A stretch of 64,000 bases of DNA, taken from contig OZ244850.1 in the NCBI GenBank assembly GCA_965220895.1, positions 744,001 through 808,000 of the forward strand, given 5' to 3'. Every line of letters begins with the position of its first letter. The stretch's first letter is position 1. The stretch is from WTFY01 sp965220895 (GTDB lineage: Bacteria > Pseudomonadota > Gammaproteobacteria > UBA4575). A program made the position numbers and the translations under genes. The notes beneath the pieces are model-generated. The model worked only from the letters and a program-made list of their open reading frames with translations, had not been told where the DNA came from and ran no database searches. Below are positions 1 to 7,211 of this stretch, piece after piece.

Positions 1-2114
1 TCGCGGGCCATTACAGTTTTGACGAAAGCCATATCGATTTGCAGCCTCTGGCCCGGTTTGCCGGTGCACGCCTGATTCACGCACAAGCCAGCGCGCTCGA
101 CCTGGAAAACAAGGCTGTGCTGTGTAATGACCGGCCACCCGTGCATTACGATGTGCTGTCCATCAACACAGGATCCACACCTTCCTTCACGGAGGTTCCC
201 GGCTCCCGCGAACACACATTGGGAGTCAAGCCCATCCACCGGTTTTTACGGGGATGGGATGCCATCATGGACGAGGTGCTCGCACGCGAGGGCGATTACC
301 GGATCGCCGTGGTGGGTGCAGGTGCCGGCGGCGTCGAGGTCGCCCTGTCCACGCAGTATCACCTGCATGAGCTGTTGCGCGGCCAAGGCCTGCCCGTCGA
401 CAAGCTCCGCTTCCATCTCGTCTGCAGCAACGGCACCGTATTGCCTACCCATAACCGCTCCGTGCAGCAGCGCTTCATGCACATCCTGGCCGAACGCCAG
501 ATCACGGTACACAAGGCCTGCATGGTCACCGCAGCGGACACCCGCACCCTACATCTCGATACCGGCGATTCCGTAGACGTGGACACGACCATCTGGGCGA
601 CACATGCATCCGCGCCCACCTGGTACAGGGAATCCGGCCTGGCCGTGGATGAACGGGGGTTCATCGAGGTCAACAGCTCCCTGCAGTCGGTGTCTCACAG
701 CGACGTTTTTGCAGCGGGCGACATTGCCGCGGTCACCGACTATCCGCGGCCCAAGTCGGGCGTGTTTGCCGTACGACAGGGGAAGCCGCTGTACAAGAAC
801 CTGAAACGCGCACTGGAAAGCAGGCACCTGAAAGAACACGTACCACAAATCAGCTTCCTGAGCCTGATCAGCACCGGCAACAAGTATGCGGTTGCCTCGC
901 GTGGAGCATTGGCCACGGAAGGGGCCTGGGTCTGGAAGCTGAAGGACCTGATCGACCGCAGATTCATGCACAAGTACAACCGCCTTCCTGAAATGAAGGA
1001 AAAGCAGGACGACCTCATCGACAGCCGCCTGGCGAGTCGCGACACACTGGAGGAAATCTCTGCCATCGCCATGCGCTGCGGCGGATGCGGTGCGAAAATT
1101 GGCAGCAATGTCCTGAGCCGCGTCATCAACCAGCTTTCGCCCCACCTTCGCGAGGACGTGCTGCTTGGACTGGATGCGCCGGACGATGCCGCTGCGGTCA
1201 CGGTGCCGCCTGGCAAGGTACAGGTTCAGTCCGTCGACTATTTTCGCGCATTCATCGATGATCCGTTTGTGTTTGGACAGGTCACCGCAAACCACAGCCT
1301 GAGCGATGTATTCGCCATGGGCGCAGAAGCACAGGCAGCCATGGCCATCGCAACCATTCCGTACGGAAGAGAGAACGTGGTTGAACAGCAGCTTCTGCAA
1401 ATCATGGATGGAGCAGTGCGGGTTCTGGACCAGCACAAGGCCGCCCTGGTCGGGGGACACTCCAGCGAAGGTGCCGAACTTGCCTTTGGACTCAGTGTGA
1501 CCGGACTGATCGAAAAAGAGAGGCTGCTGGCCAAGGGGGGCATGCAGGTCGACGATGCCATCATCGTGACCAAACCGGTCGGCACGGGCACCTTGTTTGC
1601 AGCCGAGATGCGGGGCAAGGCCAAGGGACGCTGGATCGTGGATGCCATCGATTGCATGCTTGTTTCAAACCACATGGCAGCACAATGCCTGTACAAGTAT
1701 GACGTGCATGCGTGCACCGATATCACGGGCTTTGGCGTGCTGGGTCACCTGCTGGAGATGGTGCGTGCAGCCCAGGCGGACATCACAATTGACTTGAATC
1801 GGCTGCCGGTGCTGGACGGCGCCACCGAAACCATCGAGATGGGGATTTTCAGTTCCCTGCAGCCTTCCAATGTACGCCTGCGCCGTGCACTCAAGAACCC
1901 GCAGGAAGCGACCCGGCACCCGCGCTACCCGCTACTGTTTGATCCGCAAACTTCCGGGGGTTTGCTCGCCACCCTGCCCGCTGGACAAGCCGATGCCTGC
2001 ATCCGGGAACTGCATGATCTGGGCTACCGGCAGGCCTGTATCGTGGGACGGGTTCAACCCCAAAGCGACATGCTGGAATCCGTGCATATCAACCTCGACA
2101 ACGAGGCCTGCTGA
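1..2114 (+). CDS. selD: FAD/NAD(P)-dependent oxidoreductase-selenide water dikinase (SelD) fusion, SenC candidate (5' partial)
   Basis: The frame is open to the window edge, so the first FAD-binding turn is missing; codons upstream of position 39 read GHYSFDESHIDL, in phase with the rest. The first ~340 visible residues are a pyridine-nucleotide-disulfide oxidoreductase (type II NADH dehydrogenase-like) with the NAD loop VVGAGAGGVEVA and the FAD motif VFAAGDIA. From about 1071 a full selenide water dikinase follows, which makes selenophosphate from selenide and ATP. Its signature RCGGCGAKIG keeps the catalytic Cys (codon 1086-1088) and Lys (1095-1097); the site is Cys, not Sec. LDAPDDAAA, GGHSSEGAE and FDPQTSGGL are SelD glycine-rich and metal/nucleotide motifs. 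Oxidoreductase-SelD fusions are known in bacteria. With senB and senA beside it, the likely role is selenophosphate supply for selenoneine, and possibly for other selenium pathways too. Confidence 0.9.
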   Translation, partial: AGHYSFDESHIDLQPLARFAGARLIHAQASALDLENKAVLCNDRPPVHYDVLSINTGSTPSFTEVPGSREHTLGVKPIHRFLRGWDAIMDEVLAREGDYRIAVVGAGAGGVEVALSTQYHLHELLRGQGLPVDKLRFHLVCSNGTVLPTHNRSVQQRFMHILAERQITVHKACMVTAADTRTLHLDTGDSVDVDTTIWATHASAPTWYRESGLAVDERGFIEVNSSLQSVSHSDVFAAGDIAAVTDYPRPKSGVFAVRQGKPLYKNLKRALESRHLKEHVPQISFLSLISTGNKYAVASRGALATEGAWVWKLKDLIDRRFMHKYNRLPEMKEKQDDLIDSRLASRDTLEEISAIAMRCGGCGAKIGSNVLSRVINQLSPHLREDVLLGLDAPDDAAAVTVPPGKVQVQSVDYFRAFIDDPFVFGQVTANHSLSDVFAMGAEAQAAMAIATIPYGRENVVEQQLLQIMDGAVRVLDQHKAALVGGHSSEGAELAFGLSVTGLIEKERLLAKGGMQVDDAIIVTKPVGTGTLFAAEMRGKAKGRWIVDAIDCMLVSNHMAAQCLYKYDVHACTDITGFGVLGHLLEMVRAAQADITIDLNRLPVLDGATETIEMGIFSSLQPSNVRLRRALKNPQEATRHPRYPLLFDPQTSGGLLATLPAGQADACIRELHDLGYRQACIVGRVQPQSDMLESVHINLDNEAC

Positions 2115-2143
2115 CGGGCAGCTCAAACGACACAGTAAATAAG

Positions 2144-2168
2144 AAAAGCCCGCAAGATGCGGGCTTTT
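2144..2168 (+). terminator. Rho-independent terminator after the SelD fusion
   Basis: A perfect 10-bp stem (AAAAGCCCGC / GCGGGCTTTT) with the 5-nt loop AAGAT starts 30 nt after the stop codon. Because the stem starts with A and ends with T, it can act on both strands, so it may also stop transcripts arriving from senB. Confidence 0.85.
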
Positions 2169-2496
2169 CCGGCAGACCATTTTTACTGGTGATGTTTTAT
2201 CGCACCGATTCGTACTTTGAGACGTTCAGGTTGTCCCCGCTTCGCAGTGGTCTGCGACCGGGACATGATTGTAAAGTTACGCCAAGTCGATCTGCGAACT
2301 GTTGCTTATCAGGCCTGCCAACAAAACAACAATAAAACATCCACAGTGCCTAGGCTACGTGGAGCCATCCCAAGGTACAACTAAAACCTCATTATGGGAA
2401 AAATCAAATACTTTGATACGCGTGCAACCGGCTGAACCTGCGGGCCTTTTGCGAGTTTCCAGGCCTGCAACCGCAGGTTCGGACGCATCGCAGCAC
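2169..2496. other. Intergenic region between selD/senC and senB
   Basis: These 328 bases lie between two convergent genes. I see no convincing coding frame, tRNA or promoter. The only structure is an inverted repeat near the senB end, listed separately. I looked for a tRNA-Sec (selC) because of the selenium genes and did not find one. Confidence 0.6.
2434..2480. repeat. 10-bp inverted repeat downstream of senB
   Basis: GAACCTGCGG (2434-2443) and CCGCAGGTTC (2471-2480) are perfect complements separated by 27 nt. It starts 17 nt past the senB stop on the minus strand. There is no T-run, so it is a candidate mRNA 3' stem or weak terminator. Confidence 0.5.
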
Positions 2497-3450
2497 TCAG
2501 GTTGTACGGTTCAGTAACGCCTTCCAGCCGGCCTTTTCCCGCGCATAGGAGAACAGCCCGGCCTTTTCCCGACAGGCCGCTTGCAATTTGCCCAGCCAGG
2601 TACGATCGGCCTCCGCCCGAAGCAGCAGTTCACGCAGCGCCCGGGTATCGCCGGTCGCGTAATAACCGGGATAGGCCTTGCCCAGTAATCCGACCGAGCC
2701 GGCAATATCCGAGGCGATGACCGGCAGACCGGCAACGCAGGCCTCCGAGATCACATTGGCCCCGCCTTCCATCCTGGAACTGAGCACCATGACATCGGCG
2801 CGCGCGTACACCCTGCGCACCTGCCAGTGCGGCACCTCACCGTGCCAGCGATAGCGGGGGTTTTCCTGCATCTCCTTCTCGGCCCGTGCTGCCCACACCC
2901 GGGTATGGGCCTTGCCATACTGGTGGATGTGGATGCAGGATCCCGTCGGCAGCCTGCGGACCGCGTAGGCGGCACGCAGCGGGTCCTTTTCCTCTCGCAA
3001 ATGCCCGACCACACAGACGTCGAAGCGTTTTTTCCGACTGGCCTGCTTGCGTATCACCGGCTTGGCCGACTGGTGGATCACCGATACCTTGTCCCGGCAG
3101 GCTGCGGGGATGGCCAAAGCCGCCAGATCGTGCAGGGTGACCAGCCGGTCTGCCGCGCGGATCGAATACAGCGTGGGTTGTGGGGAAGACCGGATGAACT
3201 TGTAGATGTCGGTCCCCGTCAGCGCCACGATCAGCAGCCGATCGGGACATTGCGTATGGAAGCGGCGGATGGAGACGGCACTGCGCCACGCATGCAAGGC
3301 CACCATGGCATCGTACCGGCCTGCGGTAAAATCAACCTTCACATCCACCCGGTGTCCCAGTTCAGTCAGGATGTTTTTCCAGCGGGTGGCCGTGGCACGG
3401 TTTCCGGAACGGGAACGGGGCAGTGCCGGGGTGATCAGGACAATTTTCAT
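2497..3450 (-). CDS. senB: Selenosugar synthase SenB (TIGR04348-type glycosyltransferase)
   Basis: The 317-residue protein has a GT-B fold. The start MKIVLITPALPRSRSGNRAT is the typical N-terminus of the family, so I place the start at 3450 rather than at upstream in-frame codons. Other features are VALTGTDIYKF (about 80-90), VVGHLREEKDPLRA (start of the nucleotide-sugar half) and SRMEGGANVISEACVAGLPVIAS, the retaining GT4 EGGxNVxxEA motif. SenB joins selenophosphate to a UDP-sugar to give a selenosugar, which SenA then couples to hercynine. The gene is divergent from senA and convergent with the SelD fusion. The TnpB element sits 36 bp upstream of its start. The family is clear; the substrate is inferred from context. 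Confidence 0.85.
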   Translation of the reverse strand: MKIVLITPALPRSRSGNRATATRWKNILTELGHRVDVKVDFTAGRYDAMVALHAWRSAVSIRRFHTQCPDRLLIVALTGTDIYKFIRSSPQPTLYSIRAADRLVTLHDLAALAIPAACRDKVSVIHQSAKPVIRKQASRKKRFDVCVVGHLREEKDPLRAAYAVRRLPTGSCIHIHQYGKAHTRVWAARAEKEMQENPRYRWHGEVPHWQVRRVYARADVMVLSSRMEGGANVISEACVAGLPVIASDIAGSVGLLGKAYPGYYATGDTRALRELLLRAEADRTWLGKLQAACREKAGLFSYAREKAGWKALLNRTT

Positions 3451-3478
3451 GATATTGGCGGATGGTATTGCGTTATTG

Positions 3479-3486
3479 TATGGATA
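3479..3486. repeat. Target-site duplication, left copy (TnpB element)
   Basis: TATGGATA directly precedes the left tip GGGAATTATA. The identical octamer follows the right tip at 4736-4743. An 8-bp duplication is typical of IS1595-family insertion. Confidence 0.85.
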
Positions 3487-3511
3487 GGGAATTATATACT
3501 TCAGTCCGCAA
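3487..3511. repeat. Left terminal inverted repeat (TnpB element)
   Basis: It begins GGGAATTATATACTTCAG and ends on the A of the tnpB ATG. It differs from the right repeat at tip positions 11, 15 and 16. Confidence 0.85.
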
Positions 3512-4722
3512 TGAAAACGCATCGCACCATCCGCTACCGCCTGCACCCCGGCTCCCGTGTCAAGGCCCGCAAGCTACAGGGCACGGCCGAGGCCTGCCGG
3601 TTCACATGGAACCATTTCGTCGGCAAGCTGCGAGACGATTACAGCTACAGCGGGCGGTGTGATCCGCGCTGGTACAGCCTCAACAAGCTGTTTACCACTT
3701 GGCGCAAGCACCAGGAGCCGTGGTTGCAAGACTACTCTTGCGCCATCGTGCGCCTGTCTTTAAAGCCCATCGAGACGGCCTACAAGCAGTTCTGGAACGG
3801 CAAAGGTGGTTTGCCACGCTTTAAAGCGCACTACGGTCATGTGCCCTCTTTTCCATTAGCTGCCGGCCTTTTCAAGCTGCAAGGTGAATATCTGCATATT
3901 CAAAGGATCGGCCTGGTCAAGCTTACTGGTAATAATCCCTACTCCAATGCCAGGCCTGTGTCTGGCACGGTCAAGCGTGAAGCCCGAGGCTGGTATGCGT
4001 ACCTCACATTTGAAGTCGAGATTACTGTACTGCCGTCTGCTATCAAACCCGTAGGCATCGACCGCAACGTCGGCCAGGTCGCCCGCTCCGATGGTATCGT
4101 GCACTACACGCCGGATCTGGAGAAGCTGGAAGCCCGGAAACGAAGGTACCAGCGCATGATGGCGAGGCGCCAGCGCGGCAACAGAAAACAGGGCATCAAG
4201 CCGAGCAACCGGTACCTTAAAGCCAAGAACCTGGCCGCGCGCACCCAGCAGAAGATCGTGCAGGCGCGCACCGACTGGTGCCACCAGGTCTCGAGGGAAA
4301 TCGCCAACCAGTACAACGTTGCTTACCTTGAAGATCTGGATACAAGAGGCATGACGGCCTCGGCCAAGGGTACGAAAGAGAATCCAGGCAAAAATGTAAG
4401 CCAGAAAGCCGGGCTGAACCAGGCAATTCTCAACTCGGGATGGTACAAGCTGGAGCAGTGCCTTGGTTATAAAACGACTGTCAAAAAAGTTGCTCCGTAT
4501 TACACCAGCCAGACCTGCCATGCGTGCGGGCACACGGACGAGAAGAACAGAAAGACCCGGGCCTGGCATGAGTGTGTGGCCTGCGGCTATCGGGATCATG
4601 CGGATCACAACGCCGCATTGAACATACTGGCCTTCGGGAATGGGGGCGCTGGACGTGGAGGTGGCGGGGTTGCCCGGCCTGTGAAGCGTCAAATGGATAC
4701 TTCAGGTCCCTTGCGGACTTGA
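3511..4722 (+). CDS. tnpB: TnpB RNA-guided nuclease (IS605 OrfB-like)
   Basis: The 403-residue protein has the full family layout. The N-terminal helix-turn-helix/OrfB region starts MKTHRTIRYRLHPG. A split RuvC carries Asp184 (VGIDRN), Glu274 (YLEDLD) and Asp365 (DHADHNAALNIL). A zinc ribbon lies between the last two (Cys336, Cys339, Cys355, Cys358). All catalytic and zinc residues are present, so it is probably active. TnpB uses an omega RNA made from the 3' end of its own gene and the element's right end to cut DNA matching the flank. The ATG abuts the left repeat and the TGA lies in the right repeat, leaving no room for a leader. Expression must use the tip (TATACT at 3495-3500) or flanking sequence. 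Longer readings starting upstream only extend antisense to senB. Confidence 0.9.
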   Translation: MKTHRTIRYRLHPGSRVKARKLQGTAEACRFTWNHFVGKLRDDYSYSGRCDPRWYSLNKLFTTWRKHQEPWLQDYSCAIVRLSLKPIETAYKQFWNGKGGLPRFKAHYGHVPSFPLAAGLFKLQGEYLHIQRIGLVKLTGNNPYSNARPVSGTVKREARGWYAYLTFEVEITVLPSAIKPVGIDRNVGQVARSDGIVHYTPDLEKLEARKRRYQRMMARRQRGNRKQGIKPSNRYLKAKNLAARTQQKIVQARTDWCHQVSREIANQYNVAYLEDLDTRGMTASAKGTKENPGKNVSQKAGLNQAILNSGWYKLEQCLGYKTTVKKVAPYYTSQTCHACGHTDEKNRKTRAWHECVACGYRDHADHNAALNILAFGNGGAGRGGGGVARPVKRQMDTSGPLRT

Positions 4723-4735
4723 GTCTATAATTCCC
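4711..4735. repeat. Right terminal inverted repeat (TnpB element)
   Basis: The reverse complement begins GGGAATTATAGACTCAAG. It overlaps the tnpB stop codon and contains TATAAT (4726-4731) pointing out towards senA. Confidence 0.85.
4726..4731 (+). promoter_or_regulatory. Outward-facing -10 box in the right tip, upstream of senA
   Basis: TATAAT lies 57 nt before the senA ATG. No good -35 sits 16-18 nt upstream; TTCAGG with 19-nt spacing is the best I see. A hybrid promoter for senA is possible but not secure. Confidence 0.3.
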
Positions 4736-4743
4736 TATGGATA
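4736..4743. repeat. Target-site duplication, right copy (TnpB element)
   Basis: TATGGATA follows the right tip TATAATTCCC and is identical to 3479-3486. Confidence 0.85.
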
Positions 4744-4788
4744 ACAGGGTATATTGCCTGATCCAAACGGGATGCACACGAAAAGCTG

Positions 4789-6093
4789 ATGCACTACGAA
4801 GAAGTGACCGCGGAAAACCTGGAAGCCGCCTTGCGGGATACGCGCTCCAGGACCCTGGCCCTGATCGAGGGGCTGGACTCACAGCAACTTCTCGGGCCCC
4901 GGCTCTCCACCACCAACCCCTTGTGCTGGGAAATCGCCCACACCGCGTATTTTCACGAGTTCTGGGTGCTGCGCCACCTGGGACAGCGACAGGAAATTCT
5001 TCCGGATTCGGACAGGCTGTTCGATTCCATTTCCATTCCCCACGAGACGCGATGGGATCTGCCGTTGCCCAGCATGGTAGACACACTCCAGTACATGGAG
5101 GACGTGCTGTCGGCGGAGATTTCGCAACTGGGTGAAATCGAGCTGGAAGATTCCGCGAAATATTTCTATCTGCTGGCCCTGTTCCATGAAGACATGCATG
5201 GCGAGGCTCTGACCTATACCCGCCAGACACTCGCCTACCCGGCGCCGCCCTACCTGGGCCATCCGGCGCTTGCGGACGACTCCAATGCTCCCGAAAATGA
5301 AGATATCGAATCCGCAGGCGGACAGTTTTTGCTGGGTACGGAAAGAAACGGCGGGTTCACGTTTGACAATGAGAAATGGGCGCACAGGGTGACCGTGGCC
5401 CCCTTTCGCATGGCCCGTCATGCAGTGAGCAACCAGGAATTTGCCGAGTTCGTGGAAGCCCGTGGCTATACCACGCGGGAATACTGGTGCGAAGCAGGTT
5501 GGCAATGGCGCAAGGAGCGGAATCTCGAGTGCCCGGTATACTGGAGAAAGGATTCCGATCGCAGTTGGCATGTCAGAGAGTTTGACCAGTGGCATGCACT
5601 GGCATTGGCCCAGCCCGTGATCCATGTCAGCTGGTACGAAGCCAAGGCGTTTTGCAGGTGGGCAAACCGGCGCTTGCCGAGCGAGGCAGAATGGGAATTC
5701 GCGGCCGCCTGCAGCCTGGAGGACGTGGCCTCGGACATGCCCTGCAAGAGACGCTTTCCCTGGGGAGACGAGGCCTGCGGGGACCGCGCCAATCTGGATG
5801 CCGGGGGATCCGGTCTTGCTGGCGTACATGCACATCCTGCGGGCGACAGCGCCCTGGGCTGCCGCCAGATGATCGGCAACGTATGGGAGTGGACGGATTC
5901 GACTTTCCAGCCCTACCCGGGCTTTTCTCCCGACTGCTATACGGAATATTCCCGGCCGTTGTTCGGGCAGACCAAAGTGCTGCGCGGAGGCGCCTGGGCA
6001 ACCCGCAGTCGCATGGTCCACAACACGTGGCGCAACTACTATGGCCCGGACCGTAACGATGTGTTTGCCGGGTTCAGGACCTGTGCCATCTAA
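4789..6093 (+). CDS. senA: Selenoneine synthase SenA (EgtB-like, non-heme iron)
   Basis: The 434-residue protein has an N-terminal DinB-like helical domain and a C-terminal formylglycine-generating-enzyme/sulfatase-modifying domain (about 200-434: GGQFLLGTERN, RLPSEAEWEF, IGNVWEWTDS, VLRGGAW). That is the architecture of EgtB sulfoxide synthases. Iron ligands are visible as His51 (WEIAHTAYFHE) and His133/His137 in HEDMHGE, the HX3HXE motif. EgtB joins hercynine with a cysteine thiol; SenA joins hercynine with a selenosugar from SenB. I prefer SenA because senB and a selD gene flank it and no EgtA/C/D gene is nearby. Hercynine synthesis (EgtD) would have to come from elsewhere. The TnpB element sits 53 bp upstream and may have replaced the native promoter. 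Confidence 0.82.
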   Translation: MHYEEVTAENLEAALRDTRSRTLALIEGLDSQQLLGPRLSTTNPLCWEIAHTAYFHEFWVLRHLGQRQEILPDSDRLFDSISIPHETRWDLPLPSMVDTLQYMEDVLSAEISQLGEIELEDSAKYFYLLALFHEDMHGEALTYTRQTLAYPAPPYLGHPALADDSNAPENEDIESAGGQFLLGTERNGGFTFDNEKWAHRVTVAPFRMARHAVSNQEFAEFVEARGYTTREYWCEAGWQWRKERNLECPVYWRKDSDRSWHVREFDQWHALALAQPVIHVSWYEAKAFCRWANRRLPSEAEWEFAAACSLEDVASDMPCKRRFPWGDEACGDRANLDAGGSGLAGVHAHPAGDSALGCRQMIGNVWEWTDSTFQPYPGFSPDCYTEYSRPLFGQTKVLRGGAWATRSRMVHNTWRNYYGPDRNDVFAGFRTCAI

Positions 6094-6159
6094 ATCCGGT
6101 GACCGGCGCCGCATGCGTATACACGAGACAAAAATGGATCCTGGCCCGCAGGCACGCCC

Positions 6160-6966
6160 ATGAGCTGGTGGGGAAAACTGGCCGGCGGTGGACTGGGATT
6201 TGCGCTCGGCGGGCCGCTCGGTGCAATGATTGGTGCCATGCTCGGCCACCAGCTGGACAAGTCCTCTGACAACAGGCAGGAGGGTTTCGGCTTTGACCCG
6301 GGCTCGCAGGAACGCACCCAGGCCGCCTTCTTTACCGCAACCTTTTCCGTCATGGGCCACATCGCCAAGGCGGACGGACAGGTTTCTCCGCAGGAAATCC
6401 AGCTTGCCGAACAGGTGATCTCACAGATGCGGTTGAACAAATCGCAGCGCAAGATTGCCGTGGCCCTGTTCAATCAGGGCAAGGAGGACGGATTCATGCT
6501 TGACGAGGTCCTCGAACAGTTCCGCAGGGAGTGCCATGGCAAAACCACGCTGATCCAGATGTTCATCGAGATTCAGCTGCAAGCCGCTTATGCGGACGGC
6601 ACCAAGGACCCGGCCGAGGAGCAGGTGCTGCGCCATATCTGCAACGTGTTGGGATATCCGCATGCATGGCTCGAGCAACTGGAATCAATCACCTTTGGCC
6701 AGCAACGCCATTATCGGCACGGTGACCACTCCACCTTCGTATCGCCAGAGGAGATCGAAAATGCCTACAGGGTTCTCGGCGTTGAGCCGCAGGCCTCCGA
6801 GGCCGAAATCAAGAGAGCCTATCGCCGGCTGATGAGCCAGCACCATCCCGACAAACTGATTTCCAAAGGCCTGCCCGAAGAGATGGTCGATATCGCCACG
6901 GAGAAAACCCAGGAGATCCGCAAGGCCTATGACATGATCAAGGAACAGCGCAAGAAAATGCACTAG
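6160..6966 (+). CDS. djlA: Co-chaperone DjlA (TerB-like and J domains)
   Basis: The 268-residue protein starts with a glycine-rich GxxxG membrane segment (GKLAGGGLGFALGGPLGAMI), as in DjlA. A TerB-like helical domain follows (about 50-175; AKADGQVSPQEI, AYADGTKDPAEEQV). A C-terminal J domain (about 200-268) carries the HPD tripeptide in SQHHPDKL. DjlA is an inner-membrane DnaK co-chaperone linked in E. coli to envelope stress signalling. It lies 66 bp after senA on the same strand, but nothing ties it to selenium. Confidence 0.9.
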   Translation: MSWWGKLAGGGLGFALGGPLGAMIGAMLGHQLDKSSDNRQEGFGFDPGSQERTQAAFFTATFSVMGHIAKADGQVSPQEIQLAEQVISQMRLNKSQRKIAVALFNQGKEDGFMLDEVLEQFRRECHGKTTLIQMFIEIQLQAAYADGTKDPAEEQVLRHICNVLGYPHAWLEQLESITFGQQRHYRHGDHSTFVSPEEIENAYRVLGVEPQASEAEIKRAYRRLMSQHHPDKLISKGLPEEMVDIATEKTQEIRKAYDMIKEQRKKMH

Positions 6967-7051
6967 TTCCAGGTGCGGGGCCGATTGCGGCGCACCGGCT
7001 ATTGCGTGCTAACATGGCCGCCCTACAAGCCAATCATACCCGATACGAATC

Positions 7052-7171
7052 ATGACAAAACCTTATCCCGTCCTGGCATGGATGGTGGTTTTTGTGCTGG
7101 GAGCGGGCCTCGCCGTTCTGGCAGCCAACGACCCGATAATTTTTGCTTTGGGAATTATATACTTATGTTAG
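7052..7171 (+). pseudogene. MotA/TolQ/ExbB-like channel protein, 5' fragment
   Basis: The ATG at 7052 begins MTKPYPVLAWMVVFVLGAG, a first membrane helix. It runs 98 nt to the insertion point at 7149, then 7 codons into the IS element to a TAG at 7169-7171. Joining 7052-7149 to 9541-10408, with one copy of TTTGCTTT kept, gives 966 nt and an uninterrupted 321-residue protein reading ...NDPIIFAFKTNPWF... across the join. The break is therefore solely due to the insertion. Confidence 0.85.
7142..7149. repeat. Target-site duplication, left copy (IS1595 element)
   Basis: TTTGCTTT is repeated exactly at 9533-9540 beyond the right tip. Confidence 0.9.
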
Positions 7172-7173
7172 CA
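7150..7173. repeat. Left terminal inverted repeat (IS1595 element)
   Basis: It reads GGGAATTATATACTTATG and on to 7173. It differs from the right repeat only at tip position 17 (T here, G in the right copy). Confidence 0.92.
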
Positions 7174-7211
7174 AATGTGCTATAGTGTAGTCATTGAAAT
7201 TGAGGTGACAC

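Larger units (their letters stand above)
3487..4735 (+). mobile_element. 1249-bp TnpB-only element with IS1595-type termini
   Basis: The element is bounded by 25-bp inverted repeats (3487-3511 and 4711-4735, 22 of 25 identical) and flanked by the 8-bp direct repeat TATGGATA. The first 15 bases of the left tip, GGGAATTATATACTT, are identical to the tips of the IS1595-family element at 7150-9532. The only gene is tnpB, which fills the element end to end; there is no tnpA. IS200/IS605 and IS607 elements lack terminal inverted repeats and do not make 8-bp duplications. The structure therefore points to movement by a DDE transposase supplied in trans, most simply by the neighbouring IS1595 element. 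It sits in the senB-senA intergenic region. Confidence 0.8.
4620..4735 (+). ncRNA. Putative omega RNA (reRNA) scaffold at the right end
   Basis: In known TnpB systems the guide RNA covers the end of tnpB and the right end, and the guide begins at the first flanking base. Here the terminal part can fold into a 9-bp stem (4701-4709 with 4715-4723, two G-U pairs, loop CTTGC) 12 nt before the element edge. The guide would then start TATGGATAACAGGG at 4736. The 5' limit is a guess. Confidence 0.35.

Noticed and set aside
1071..1100. Selenocysteine in the SelD active site
   Set aside because: The catalytic codon is TGC; no in-frame TGA exists there.
2169..2496. tRNA-Sec (selC) gene beside selD
   Set aside because: No 90-100 nt cloverleaf with a TCA anticodon and CCA end could be found in this gap.
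2827..3510. N-terminal extension of TnpB upstream of 3511
   Set aside because: The extended frame lies outside the element, is antisense to senB and has no similarity to TnpB.
3487..4735. Ordinary IS200/IS605 TnpB element
   Set aside because: Inverted terminal repeats and an exact 8-bp duplication are not made by IS200/IS605 transposition, and the tips match the IS1595 element nearby.
4789..6093. Plain ergothioneine EgtB
   Set aside because: The fold fits, but the SenB gene and SelD next door and the absence of egtA/egtC make the selenoneine assignment more likely; not fully excluded.
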